Positions 41,218-54,500 of a stretch of DNA of 64,000 bases are shown piece by piece. A program made the translations under genes and the position numbers. Below the pieces are notes generated by a model, which saw nothing but the letters and a program-made list of their open reading frames with translations, had not been told where the DNA came from and did not search any database. This stretch comes from Lampris incognitus (lineage: Eukaryota; Chordata; Actinopteri; Lampriformes; Lampridae). Where the stretch lies: assembly GCF_029633865.1 (NCBI RefSeq), contig NC_079211.1, positions 144,912,270 through 144,976,269 of the forward strand, read 5' to 3'. Every line of letters starts with the position of its first letter. Positions within the stretch are counted from its first letter, which is position 1.

Positions 41218-41655
41218 TAAACTGGAATGCAACAAACTTGTTTCAAACTTGTCAGAGTGTAATGGCTTTTAGATTGTTTCAGTATAGCAGCCTCTCAAGT
41301 GATGGGAAGTAAGCCATTGTTAACCCCGGTGAACCTTTTATGTTGCCTAGGCCTGTATGTTGGCCAAGCTCTTTAAATTTACAGTTGTAAAGGGATTAAA
41401 ATTTGGTGAAATGAATAAATGTCAAAATAGCCACTATGTTTACTCAAAATAGGCAGTGAAAATATTAGCACAACCAGATTTTGACGCTCAATTAATACAA
41501 CTTGCACTACTTGATTTAATGTTCTACAATGAGCTGTGGTCAATACCAAAACTTAAACACAATTTAAATATTTAATAAGGTTCTCATGAGTTACATTTTG
41601 GTGTTGGCACAGTACATTGTTTCACGGGAGAAAGTGTTTGAAGATGGTGAGCTAA

Positions 41656-41855
41656 GCTCAAGTGTCCAGTGCAGCAACCTTTAATGCAGTGTTGGTCAGA
41701 GCCGTTCATGAGCTGCATGTGGCTCTTTGGTGAGTGCATTGTGACCCTTTTTAAGTTTCAGATTTTGCATTTTCCAGTACTTTTTAACAAAATATTTCAC
41801 CAGATATTGTCTTAGACACTTGCAGCAGTAACTTCAGCTGATGAATTTGCAGCAG
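41656..41855 (+). repeat. Flank block Y, second copy
   Basis: Direct match to 5587-5750, with GCTCAAGTG, AACCTTTAATGCAGTGTTGG and TTCACCAGATATTGTCTT. It also adjoins a family 1 SINE, as at 5.76 kb. Confidence 0.75.
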
Positions 41856-41869
41856 GCTAGATGTAGCAA

Positions 41870-42122
41870 GAAGGTCCTGGGTTTGAGCCCCAGGGTAGTT
41901 CAACCTTGGGGGGAGTCCTCTGTTTTGTGTTTGCATGTTCTCCCCGTGTCTACATGGGTTTCCTCCGGGGGCTCCGGTTTCCCCACAGTCCAAAGACATG
42001 CAGGTCAGGTGAATTGGCTATACTAAATTGTCCCTGTGTGTGAGAGAGGGAGTGAGTGGTGGCCTGTTCGGGGTGTCTCCCCGCCTGCCGCCCAGGATAC
42101 GCAGTTTGGATAATGGATGGAT
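41870..42122 (+). mobile_element. SINE family 1 upstream of copy B
   Basis: The B-box-like GGGTTTGAGCCCC is at 41879, and the body and GGATAATGGATGGAT tail follow. About 40 bases are missing before GGATACGCAG near 42092. It lies about 420 bases before the copy B start codon. Confidence 0.8.
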
Positions 42123-42543
42123 AGACGCAGCAAAGGCATATTGCTGCTCTTCACAGGTCATTTGTTGTATTCCAGTGAATGAGCTAAATCCTTATGTAGA
42201 GTCCAGTGCGATGAAGAAATTTAACGGTTCTTGTTGTTTCACAATGTTCCACGCTGAGTATTGATTTCTATGAATAATCTGTAACTCCAATTTCTGACAG
42301 GTCTGCTGTGATAGTGTGTGTGACAGTTGGTGCATTCCATCAAAGCAGGATTCGGTTTCCAGCAGTTAAGTTAATAATCCAATTTCCCAATTAGAGCAAC
42401 CTATGACCCTTTGAAGGTTGGGTGAGGAGGCATATTTTTGTAATGTGGCTCTTGAAGATTTTTGCTCATTTATTCTTAACATTTGTTGTACTAATTTTGA
42501 AGCTCTCCAATATATCAACTCCAGGATTGTAAACGAGTTGAAC

Positions 42544-42597
42544 ATGACTGGACGGGCAAGAGCAAGAGGCCGAGCACGTGGTCAGCAGCCTGGATCA
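42544..42597 (+). CDS. piwil1: Copy B exon 1 (coding): start codon, RG motifs
   Basis: It encodes [18 protein letters not shown], the signature start of PIWIL1 proteins. The ATG is at 42544-42546 and the donor GTAAGG is in phase 0. The 5' side is not bounded by an obvious acceptor. Confidence 0.93.
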
Positions 42598-45500
42598 GTA
42601 AGGAAAAAACACTGTTCTGTGTTTTCATTCTACGCTGTAAAGAACAGGATTTATTGATTTAGCATGCCAGCCTCTTGAGTGTTTGAAATCATGTACAAGC
42701 AGTGATATTACATAAAGAATTGCATTTTAGTTTTTTTTTTTTTTTTTTAGAAATTGTTGATTGGGGGGGGGATGACATTTGTACATTTTTCAGGTACTTC
42801 TCACTTATCTAGAAAAACTTAGAAGAGGACAATAACTTCTACAAATTGAATAGTTTGTTAGAGCTGAGCGTTTTGTTTTAATGTATGCCCCAAAAACGCA
42901 TGCCTATGTAAAAGGTAGATGATAAGTTAACAATAGAACGACCGGGATTTCACGCCTACCTAAAACGACCATGGGCAGTCAAAATGACCGCTGATTTTTA
43001 AACTATATTCTGTCAAGATAACTACCCAATTGAGAGATTAATGCATTTCATATGTTAGTATATCTAATAAGAAACGACTTGACACCAAAATTAAAATTTT
43101 TACCAACTTAAATACTATTTTTCAAACAATTTAAAATCGCCGCTGTCCAACGCCCGTAAATACTGCAATGCCTCGGTGGTAGTCAAGGTGCATCTGAAAC
43201 AGCAGCAGCTGTACCCACCCAGACATGTTGGAAATAACCAGAAATCCAGTTTAGACTTTTGGGGGGGGGGGGGGGCTTTTCTCCCCAATTGTACTTTGCA
43301 AATTACCCCACTCTTCCGGGCTGTCCTGGCCACTGCTCCACCTCCTTTGCCAATCCAGGGAAGGCTGCAGACTACCACGTCTCCTCCGATACTTGTGGAG
43401 TCGCAGCCACTTCTTTTCACCAGACAGTAAGGAGTTTCTCCAGGGAGATGTAACGCGTGGGAGGATGACCCTATTCCCCCCAGTTCCCCCTCGAACAGGT
43501 GCCCCGACCGACCAGAGGAGGCGCTAGTGCAGCGACTAGGACACATACCCACATCTGGCTTCCCACTCGTAGACCCGACCAATTGTGTCTGCTGGGATGC
43601 CCGGCCAAGCCGGAGGTAACACGGGGCTTTGATCCGGCGATATCCGTGTCAGTAGGCAACGGAATACACCGTCACGCCACCCAGACGCACAAGTTTAGAC
43701 TATTACTTGGCACTGGAGAACGCTAGTGTGGTTCTAGGACGGAGCAATGAACATCACGAAGGAAATTACATGGCCAACACACGTCATAAATAGTGACGTG
43801 ATGTGCAGATCACGAGCAATTATTTTGGCTGTTCGTGGTTGTTTTATGTAGATCTTGTGATAACTTTATTTTGTGCAATTGATCTAAAACTAATTTTAAT
43901 GCAAATATAGACAATTTTAGGAGCGTTCAGGGAGCGACAGATCTATCTCCCCCCCCACACACGAAGTTATTAAACTTTGAAAATCCAAAATTGTCAAAGT
44001 GACCGGCTTGGTCGTTATAGTACTATGAACCCGATTGAGTGCCACTGCCTTACAAAATGTCAATATATTTTCAAAGACCTCACCTCAAGTGGCTGCAGCA
44101 GTGGGTACCGACTCGACTGAGAAGGTTGGTAGAGGAAGACAGAAGACTGCTCCAGAAGCTGTTTCTGCAGGTGTGATCTTGGTCTTAGTTTATGAAAACT
44201 GGTTTTTACCGAATGGAGAAAGGGCTGTCAATTTTAGCTACAGTATCTTGATGTACTTACTGGGGAAAACATTACCTTATACCTTTTTTTTATGAACGGC
44301 TTCTTTTTTTTTTTGTTATCTAATATAAGGTATTTCTATGGCCGTATTTTACAATTGTTAATTTTAAAAAATATATATTTATTTATTTATTTTTTAGATT
44401 GTCAGCTGGCGTCAGTTGGCTTTGAACAGATGAAGCTCGTAGAAAGAGGTGGAAACCGCCAGGACTTACATGATGTGGGAATATATACCAGACAGACTAT
44501 GGCGCATGTCCAACAATCAAAGAGTGGTGGGTCGATATTTATTAACTTCAGGTGCCATTGTCATAAATGTGAAAAGGATAGTTACGTTTGGGGTCTTTAC
44601 TCAGTGGCACAGTGACGTGCGAGGAGTCCATGGCTGGGCAGGCAGTGGGCATTCACAATCCAAATTACAGCCTTTTGTGCTCTAATGTTTTATAACAATC
44701 TGATCCTTCATTCTTTCAACTGCCACAAAATTCGAGAATATTGTGCCCCCCTGGCTGAACTACATTCCAAATGAAAACCTAAACAAAAATATTGTCATGT
44801 CAAACTATATATGTAGTACTGTTTTCTTGTTTTATATGGTTTTTGATTGCTGTGAAATGACTTTTAAGTAACACCATTAGCTTTCCTTAGAGCTCCCAAA
44901 CCATTGTGGATTTCATTGTGGTCACTACAAACAGCAGTTATGAGATACTACTTATAAATATTGTTGAAACAGTACATGAAAAGAACACAAACACAACACA
45001 AAGAAACATTTGTGGTAAAAGTATGTAATTTAATATACATAAAATATACAAATACATATATTTAAATTATGTGCCATTAGTTCATCTCCAGTATTATATA
45101 TAATAAAATGACTGATGGCAGAACAGAGTGGTTTCATGCAAATAAACTGGGTGCTGACGTGACAGAATGTTGAGACCATATGTGTTGAGGTCACCTATAG
45201 ATTTATTAAAAACACTTAATGTTTGGGCAATACGTGTGAAAATGGCAGTTAGTCACTTAGGGCATGTTTTTACCCAAAACCATTTAGAAGCAAATTTACA
45301 GGGCACAAAGAGACATCAGCATGTTGGGTGATAAATGGTGAGAGTTGTTCCTTATCCGATGCGAGGGTCTAAGTACAGGATGTTGTGTTGCTGTAAAGCA
45401 CCATGAGGTGAATTTGTGATATTAGGCTATACAAATGAAATTGACTTGACTTAAATATTATTTACGAGTAACTGCACTGATTTGTAGAAATGGAAGAGGA

Positions 45501-48500
45501 ACTGAGACTTGCACAAATCTGTAAACTTCAAAATGGTTGACAACTTTCAGGGCTGTTTTGATGTATTAGTGTGGGGCACATTGTCAATTAGTGAAAAGAA
45601 AATGTGACGTGATGCCTCGAGCCAGCCTGGAAAAAAAAAACATGGCAAAACTAACTACAAGTTTAAAAAAAAAAGCGTAACTTCGGAAGCCATATATGAA
45701 CCATGTACTCATGTCCTTCACAGTACTCGGTTTCACATTTAGCCAGTATCTTAGAGAAAACAAAGTGACAAAAGCATGATAAATGATACTGGCTGCAAAG
45801 CATGCATGCAAGCATCCACTGCAACTAAACACTTCAGTTCAGCTACACAATTGCAAAAGTGCATGAATGTAAGACAGTGGCACGCATACCCTTGTAGACT
45901 CTACATTCGTATAGGTTTGTAAAAATGAACAATAAATATCAATGCAAAGTAGAGGTTTAAAGTGAACAATAAATATCAATTCAAATGCAATTCAAATGTA
46001 GATTTGGAAAATCCATTACTAAACACTTCAGTTCAACCATCCAAACTGTTGCATACCTTTGAACTCTACATTTGTATAGATTTGTAACAAATACCTATAA
46101 ATGCAAACTTTGTATAGGTTTGGAAAAAATGATCAATGAAACTTGAGTTAAAACTTATCTACAAAATAATTGTATAAAGAGCTATTAATAATAAGGATGT
46201 GACGTAAGTGTGTGAAGCTGATAGGGAAAGCGTTTCATTGATGGTTGTTTGATGCAGGACAGCATTCTATAAAGTCAAAATATAGCGAATAAATTCAAAG
46301 TAATCATATTTATGTTAACTTGTCCAACACAGCAACGCTACATGAAAAGCCCGTTTACAAATTACTTTAACACTGCCATGAGCATAAAAGTACAAAATCA
46401 ATGGCTTACCTTCACTTGATGAAGTCCATTTGCCTGTCTTTCTCCACAAATCTCTCTGCGATGTCGTTGTAGATTTTTTTTTTTTTACATTTTTTTGTTC
46501 TGTAGTATCACCGGTCATTTGGATTGTATTGAAATGAGGGCCAAGGCTGACAACCGCTCTTCTCCAGTCCTGTTTCAGCTGTAGGTCTTGATTCTTTTCA
46601 AAGCAGAGAAAAACCTGTCCACAGAGGCCATGGTAGCTGGAAGCGTCAGGACGAGGCACAGCAAGTTGGTCGCTTCTAGTACACTCACCAAGTCATTTCT
46701 GTACAAGAAATCCAGAAGTTGTGCGGGTTTTTTGCACGTATTGTTTGTGAACTATACAGTTCCAGTCGAGTCTGCTTTTATTCTGACGAAGTTCAGGTAT
46801 TTTGTGTATGTCTCCAGGCTCATCAGTAAGCTGTCATCAAAGCACCTGGACATCTGCTTAAATTTGCAGCTGTCAACTAAGTCGATGAACAAGAGCCTCC
46901 CAAAATGATCAAACCTGGTTTTAATTTGAGTGTTGATATTGTCCAAAATGTTGTGGAACAATACTCTCCTCTGATCTCTGATGGGCTGTTCACTCCTTGT
47001 CGCTGCATCGGTTAAGCCTAGTAGTTGACATTTCTCCTCAAACCTGGCATAGAAGGGTTCAAAGTCCTTTCTTAGATGACCCACAACTACCCTAGTGTCA
47101 CCGACCAGCTCACAACAAAAAGCTATATCCATGAACTTGTTCTGCAGAACAGAAAAAAGTCCATCGGTTGCATTGAAAGTGTCTCCGTACACCATCAAGA
47201 GAAAACGGGTTGAAGCCTTCGACGGCCAAGCATCATACCCCACAGCCATTATCAAAATGTTGTTGTCCCAGCCCTCAGCTCTTTCAGAGATGAGATGGAA
47301 CATGTCACGGAGGTCAGAATGGTAGAGACCGATGATTTGTATCAACCTAGAGTGAGAATTCCACCTGGTTGGCGCCACTTTGGGCATGTGATGCCTGATA
47401 ACTTGGTCCAGCCAGCAGCTGAGTTCATTTCACTGACTTAGTAAAAAAAGATGCCAGTCCCTCAAGCTGTTTTAAAGAAATAACCTGCAGTCTGTTATTG
47501 GTTTGGCTGATTGTGAGAGCACAAGATTTAATTTGTGTATAACAGTGGATGAACAGTGCCTCAGGGACTTCTCTAATTTTCACCTGAAGTCCCATCAGAT
47601 GCCATCACTGTGGCCTCATCATGCTGTGCAACTAGCGTTTCTTTGCAATTGGAAGAATCTAAAATGCCCAAGACATGCGCTGCCACTGCAGCAGCTCTCT
47701 GGTCCTTGTTGACATCGCTAAATCCCAAAAATGCCTCCTTAACTCCATTTTGGCAGACTTACCGTGTAAAATTGTATAAGGTAATAGGTATATTTGTGTT
47801 GTGAGTTTTGCTTCTGGAATAACAGAAATAAACAATATTATTCACATTACAGTAGTTGTGCTATGAAATACACTACTACAGCAATAGAACAGAAATAATT
47901 AGATCCTTGTAAGTAAATCACCAAATTTAGTTAGGCTACAACCAATCATTCATCTTACATTACAGGCTACATAGCAATCAAATAAAATTAGCCATTCCTA
48001 CACATTAGTCTAACAGTAGCTAACAAATGTTCTGTGACCTCTACTAGTTCACCTTCTCTTCCCTTCTCTCTGTCATTCTCTCTCAAACGCATGCATGAAA
48101 GCAGCTTTATCATCAATTTGAGATTGTGATTTTGGTAAATCGGTGTGTTTTATCATGAGCTTTCGACGTATTCATAGCTTTTGTTTACACCATAGACTTT
48201 TTTTTTTTGTCAGAAAAAGGTCAAGTTAGTTTTATTGTGTAGCCCAGTATCACAAAATACAGATTTGTCTCTGAACTTTACAGCAACACAACATCCTGCC
48301 CTTAGACCATTGTATCGGATAAGGAATAACGCCCTAAATCAAACCCTTTAACGGGGAGAAAAAATCGAAACCCCAGGGAGTACCTCTGGGAGGTGTGTGC
48401 GAATGCGTCTTTAATGATAGGTTAATTGTTTTGCTGCTATGCAATAAAGAAAACCGTTTGGAACAGTTCGTCTGATTTAGTAGCCTAGACCCAGATGCTA

Positions 48501-51500
48501 CTCGGCTAAGATACAATAGGCTAGCCTTCCAATCAGTGTATTATGCTAGGCAACTAGCCCAAAAATGGAATATTGCAACACTGCTCACTTTGATTTAGAC
48601 TAGGCTAAACTTGGAGGTTGTCTGGTCGGATTCGGATGGTTAATGCGTATTTTAGCGAGTCGGACAGTGCAGATTGGCTCTTCACCCACACCCACTGGTC
48701 GAGTGGGTGTGGGTTTAAAAAAAAAAAAAACCAACCTGTGTTATCATTATTAGGAACCAAAGCCACCGATCTATACTATGTGTGTCATGGTCATTTGCTT
48801 ATATCATTTTGGATGATAATTTTTAACCACATTGTGTTGTCAGGTACAAGTGGCTCTTCAATACAACTTCGAGCCAATTTCTTCCGCATGCTGTCCCAAC
48901 CCCGGTGGGTTCTTTATCAGTACCATGTGGAGTTTAACCCTCCAGTGGAGTCTAAACGGCTGCGTTCAGCCCTCCTTTTTCAACATGATGAAATTCTCGG
49001 TTCAGCACACACCTTTGATGGCAACCTTCTCTTCCTGCCTAAAAGACTGCACAGCAAGGTAATCTGGAGGGCTGGAGAACTCGGCACTGTTTTGATATTA
49101 ATATACACAGAATCCTGCATAGCCGCCTCAAAAAGGGCGCCGTTGCATGGAAAAAAGGAATGACGTTTATTTTAATATTTGGCTTGTAATTTGCATGCCT
49201 TTCTCAAACTATATATGCATCACTGTTTTTTCATTGTTTACTGTTGTGACATGACTTTTGTGGATGCCTACATTTTAGTTTCATTTCCTGAAATCAGTCT
49301 GATGTTTTGATTGTAGGAAAAACATGCCACCTATTGGCCAAATTCTTGGAATGTTTGTCTGTCACTGCTAACCTAAACCAGTTGAGAACTGAACTGCTTC
49401 CAGAAGGTAACAGGGTCTGATGATTCTATAACCGGCCGGCTGGATACAGGCTTGCATTATCCATTTTATAGATTCCAAGTTTTTTATAGGATAAAATACT
49501 TGGTTTTTCATACACTATAAAACTGCTTTCTTTTCCTTATATAGTGCTTGGGTTGCTTCTAAAGGAAGCAGTGTGATGCGCATATGAGAGAAACCATTGA
49601 AATTGTACTTGCGCTCCAATAAAAATGAGGCTCCTACATCAACTGCTAGACTTAAATAAGCGTGGGTAACACTTGAAATATCATCAGAGAGGAAAAATCC
49701 AGGTAGTACCAGTTAATCAAAGCCTTCACCCCACTGTATGATAAAATTTGTCTTTTACGTTTATCTGCTGTCACACTGAGCAATGGGATGAAATGAAAAT
49801 CTTGATCAGTCTGGCCAGATTGTGCACTGGCAAATACATTATGATAGTAACGCACTGCGATTGGCTTGCAAGGCTATATCGGTAAAAGCATTTCACTCGC
49901 ATATGATGGAACAACAGCACGCTGTTGCTGTGGGGCTGGTACTTTTTTCCTGGCGAAAACAAAAGGAGAGGATATGGACTTGATTGTGACTTTGATACAG
50001 CAGTATAGGCTCAACAGCGTCTTCAAAGAGAGCTTTTTGTTTCTTGTGATATTCTGGATATAAGACGGTGCTTCATGCTGTTGCCCATAGCTCTAAAAGT
50101 CTCCCTTAATCCCACCCCCCGCCCGGGGAACACTTCCTCTTTGAAGACAAGAATGTAACACACTGTCTCTGCTAATGTGTTTACCTTCACATGCAAGCAT
50201 TGACGGCCTTTGTGGTGATGTATACATTTGTCAGATATTGGGATTGGCTTGTGAGGGGGGTCGCACTGCACAGTTCAGCTGAAAAAATTTTCTGACACTG
50301 CCAGTGTTACTAGTCTACATCTGCATCTTATTGACAGTTAAAGGTCCTGTCAAATTGGAAAAGCCAAGATGAGTTAAAAAGGTGCATGCCCTAGGATTTT
50401 GGAAAGGCATTTGTCTGCAACTCGGAAATGTGACAAAGAAGAAATAAAATCACAGATGGTCTAAGGGCGTTAAGGGTCTGAATGGGCTTAGTTGCCCAAA
50501 TTGGCTCCACACCATTCAGAGATCCTCAATTAGAATATATTTGCCACTAGTCTTGGCTATTCATCTAGCCAGCCAGACTAATATTGTGGACAGTTTTTCC
50601 TAACGGGGGTATATTTAATAATTTATTTATTTTGAGGATAAAGGTACTATTATTAAAAAGGAATGAGTACGGGGAATTATTAAGGAATCAAATCATTCAA
50701 TTACTTAACTGTCAAAATGTTTAAATTTCCCAACTTTACCAATGACCTAGGAGGAATTATCATTTGCGGTTACTATCCTAAATATTCTAGCTGGAGGTGT
50801 GGAAGGGCTGGTGAATCTGAAACTTTTAGTCGCCGTGTTGTGACGTCGACTCGGTCCTTGCTCATATTACTAAAATATTATGTTCGCTCATTGTTAGGAG
50901 ACTGTGCTTCATAGTGAGTCCAAGTGCGAAGGGAAGGTTGTGGTAACTGTTACCCTGACCAAGGAACATGCCCCTAGTTCACAAGGGTGCTTGCAATTTT
51001 ACAACATCATCTTTAGAAGGTGAGTATTGCATTTTCCAGGATTCTTACAAAGGTCAAGATCACGTAGTTATGCTTTTAACAATTTATATTTTAATTCCCT
51101 TAAAATACTGAGAACTGAGAGATCATCAACGTTGAGTTAGAGACAACGGAGCAACCAAATTCACCACTATGTTGATATGTGCATAATTTTAACATCTGTA
51201 GCTGAACATGTGTAGACAATTTAAGTGTTCAGTGGCAAAGAGTGTCCATACGGTTGAAAATATATCAATTTGGAAAAGGTAAAATGTCAAAGCCATCATT
51301 TAGTAGGTTGATGATCATGAGCCATACATTGAAATGACAATGAGAGTAAAAAGTAGGCCTGTCAACATGCACAGGTTGTGTATACTTAACATGATTTAGT
51401 CAGTGTACATGGGTCTTAGATGTCAGTTGAAATTATGCCTTGTTGGCAATGGAGTGATGTGTTCAGTTTTGATAGATGACACATTTTGTTGAGTTTTTAA

Positions 51501-54500
51501 CCCACTGTTTGTTTTGTTTTGTTTGTTTTTTTACAAATGAATACAAAGTCTTTTGAATGAGATTTATCGAACATCATGCATGAACCACACTGAATATGGA
51601 CCCGATTCTGGGTAGATGCGTGGGCAAAGAGATATTACAGGGGATTTTGGTGTGATGAAAAATAGTTAGAATTAATGTTAGCATTAGAAATGAGTTGTAT
51701 ATTGGAGTTTTAATGTAGTCTTTACTGGAAAAACCAAAGATAAATATTTCTTTAGGATTCTGAAAATGCTGAACATGCAGCCGATTGGACGCAACTACTA
51801 CAACCCCAATGACCAACTGACCATCCCACAGCACAAGTAGGTGTTTTACCTGTCTCACAATCTTTTTCTTTACTGAATGTAGAAGTGGTTTTATGTGATG
51901 TATAATTTTGGCCCAGAATTTGTTGTAACTCAGTAAATCAAGTAACTCAGCTGGCACTTTCACATAAATGGAATAGCTGGTTAACTAAAAATGTGGTTGG
52001 CGTTAACGAAATGGAAGTTAAGAATTCTATACCATTTACTGAATTTACAGCCTGAGTGTATAAGATGTTTTATTTTTTATGAAGTTGTATTGCTTTCAGC
52101 AAAAGTTCATATTAAGACTTATTTTCTTGACTAATCAATTGTTTTTTATAATCAACCTACATTTCGGGTGATAGATTCTAACCGGAAAACGTTGTTGAAA
52201 GCAGGTGAATCCATACACAGGAGTTAAAAAGCTCATAAATTACATATCGGACTAGGGTCTTCTCTTAGAGCAATCCCAGAACCTTATACAAAGCAAGCAG
52301 AATGAACACTGTGTTGGTTGTTTTTTTTTACCCCTCCAAGGATGACCATCTGGCCTGGCTTTTGTACCAACATCCTGCAGTATGAGTCAAGCATCATGCT
52401 GTGTACTGACGTGAGCCACAAGGTGCTGCGCAGTGAGACGGTGCTTGATTTCATGATGAGCCTAAAGCAGCAATTTGGGAATCAGCGTTTTCCTGATGCC
52501 TGTATGAAGGAGCTGGTGGGCCTTATCGTACTCACAAAGTAAGGTCACATGTAACCTGCATAATAAGCCTAGCCACTTGTCTGCTGCAAGAAGTATTAAA
52601 CTATTAGTCTATTTTTTTCACTCAAATACCTTAGTAAAATGGAAGAGATGGTGCTGTTTTATCACCTAAGTGAGAAATCTTTCCTAAATTTCATTTCAAC
52701 TTTAATTTTTCATTTTCCTAAATGGGAAATCTCCAGTATAAAGGGGTAGAAGTGTAGTGTTAAACTGGCTTAAAAAAAATGAAACCTTAATACACGGGCG
52801 CTAATCTACCTTTTCAGTGAAACATTTATCTCATGGTAAACTTGATAAAATTCAAAACGTGATGGCTAGATTGAAGGAACGGGTTAAGGCAAAAGGGTGG
52901 TATAATTATTTAGACTATTTCACCAAAGTTGATCTGGTGTCTTTATTTACTGTCAGCAGAGGTGTACTATATGCACTTATTTAGGGCCGTCCACACCAAG
53001 AATGATATGTAATCGTTCTAACTCAAATTGATGGCAGCGTCCACACCACAACTATAATGACAGTGAGGAACAAGATTGTAGGGATCACTTCCAGAGCGAT
53101 TTGTTGAATGATGGAAACACTTACAGCCAGTCAAAATCCATCTGAATTTACAGGATGTCATCTTCAGTATGGTAAATGACATTGCAGAGAGACTTATAAT
53201 TGAGGCTAAAAAAAAAATCCTGTTGGATAAAAGTGTTTATAAAGAGGCTATCAAGATGAAGTACATCTGAGATGCAATTAGAGATGTACCGATCAACTTT
53301 TTTTCTGTTCTGATCCGAATACCAGTATTTCTTGACAAATGTGACAATTTATAAAGCACTTAAGCTTATCTTGGCTGCCTTTATGTGATCACATTTTACT
53401 TTTGGGTCTTTATTTCTGCAGGTATAATAACAAAACCTACAAGATTGATGATATTGCGTGGGACCATACTCCTAACAACACATTTACGAAGGGAGAAGGG
53501 AAGATTTCTTTCAAAAACTACTACAAGAATGTAGGCTACTTCCTTTGAATATGTGTTCCTGTTGCTGTTAGATGATGGTTGATATTGAGTAACTGATTAG
53601 TAATTAAAGGCTATAATTACTTTTCATAGGGGTGGCACAGTGGTTAGCGCGGTAGCTTCACAGCAAGAAGGTCCTGGGTTCGAGCCCCGACGTAGTCCAA
53701 CTTTGGGGGTTGTCCCAGGTCGTCCTCTGTGTGGAGTTTGCACGTTCTCACCATGTCTGCGTGGGTTTCTTCCGGGTGCTTTGGTTTCCTCCCACAGTCC
53801 AAAGACATGTAGGCCAGGTGCATCGGCCATTCTAAATTGGCCCTAGATGTGTGTGTGCGTGTATGTGCGTGCACACACATGCGCGCGCCTTGTGATGGCC
53901 TGATGCCATGTCCAGGGTGTCTCCTTGCCTGCTGTCCAATGACTGCTGGGATAGGTTCCAGCATCCCTGTGACCCTTAGTAGGATAAGCGGTTTAGCTAA
54001 CTGATGGATGGAATTGCTTTTCATAAGGTGTAGGCTTTTTTTCTTCTTCTTATAAAAGAACCTATCCTTTTAAAGTAGTTTTTCTATCAAATTGAACCAG
54101 CTTTGTTATAGAAAATTGTCCAAAGGAATTGAATCGAGTGCAACTGGACTTGGTATATATCCGTGAAGACGTTTCGCCTCTCATCCAAGAGGCTTTGTCA
54201 GTTCGTGCCTTTCTGACTAGACCAAGCTAGTCTGCCTGGCTGGTGATGAAACTCAGATATTTATCCTCTTTGGATATCAGAGCTAATGATGTCCATGGCT
54301 CTCTGTGTTCCAATGTTTAGCAACGCCCGTTGTTATCTCTTGGATGAGAGGCGAAACGTCTTCACGGATATATACCAAGTCCAGTTGCACTCGATTCAAC
54401 TCCTTTTGGATAACCATGACCTGGATGAATGAGAACATTCACAGATGTAGAAAATTGTGTATCTAATTAATGGCATACAAGGTTGAGGGACACTTAACTG

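Noticed and set aside
43115..43582. 155-codon minus-strand frame
   Set aside because: It lies over a family 3 SINE and its G-run; the second SINE copy does not conserve the frame.
44090..44170. Alternative frame of copy B exon 2 ([10 protein letters not shown])
   Set aside because: It is open but unlike PIWIL1; the frame with VGRGRQ fits the family and the phases on both sides.
53640..53690. Possible tRNA gene
   Set aside because: A and B boxes are present but the cloverleaf is incomplete and the body continues as a multi-copy SINE. The same holds for 7063, 58471 and 60601.
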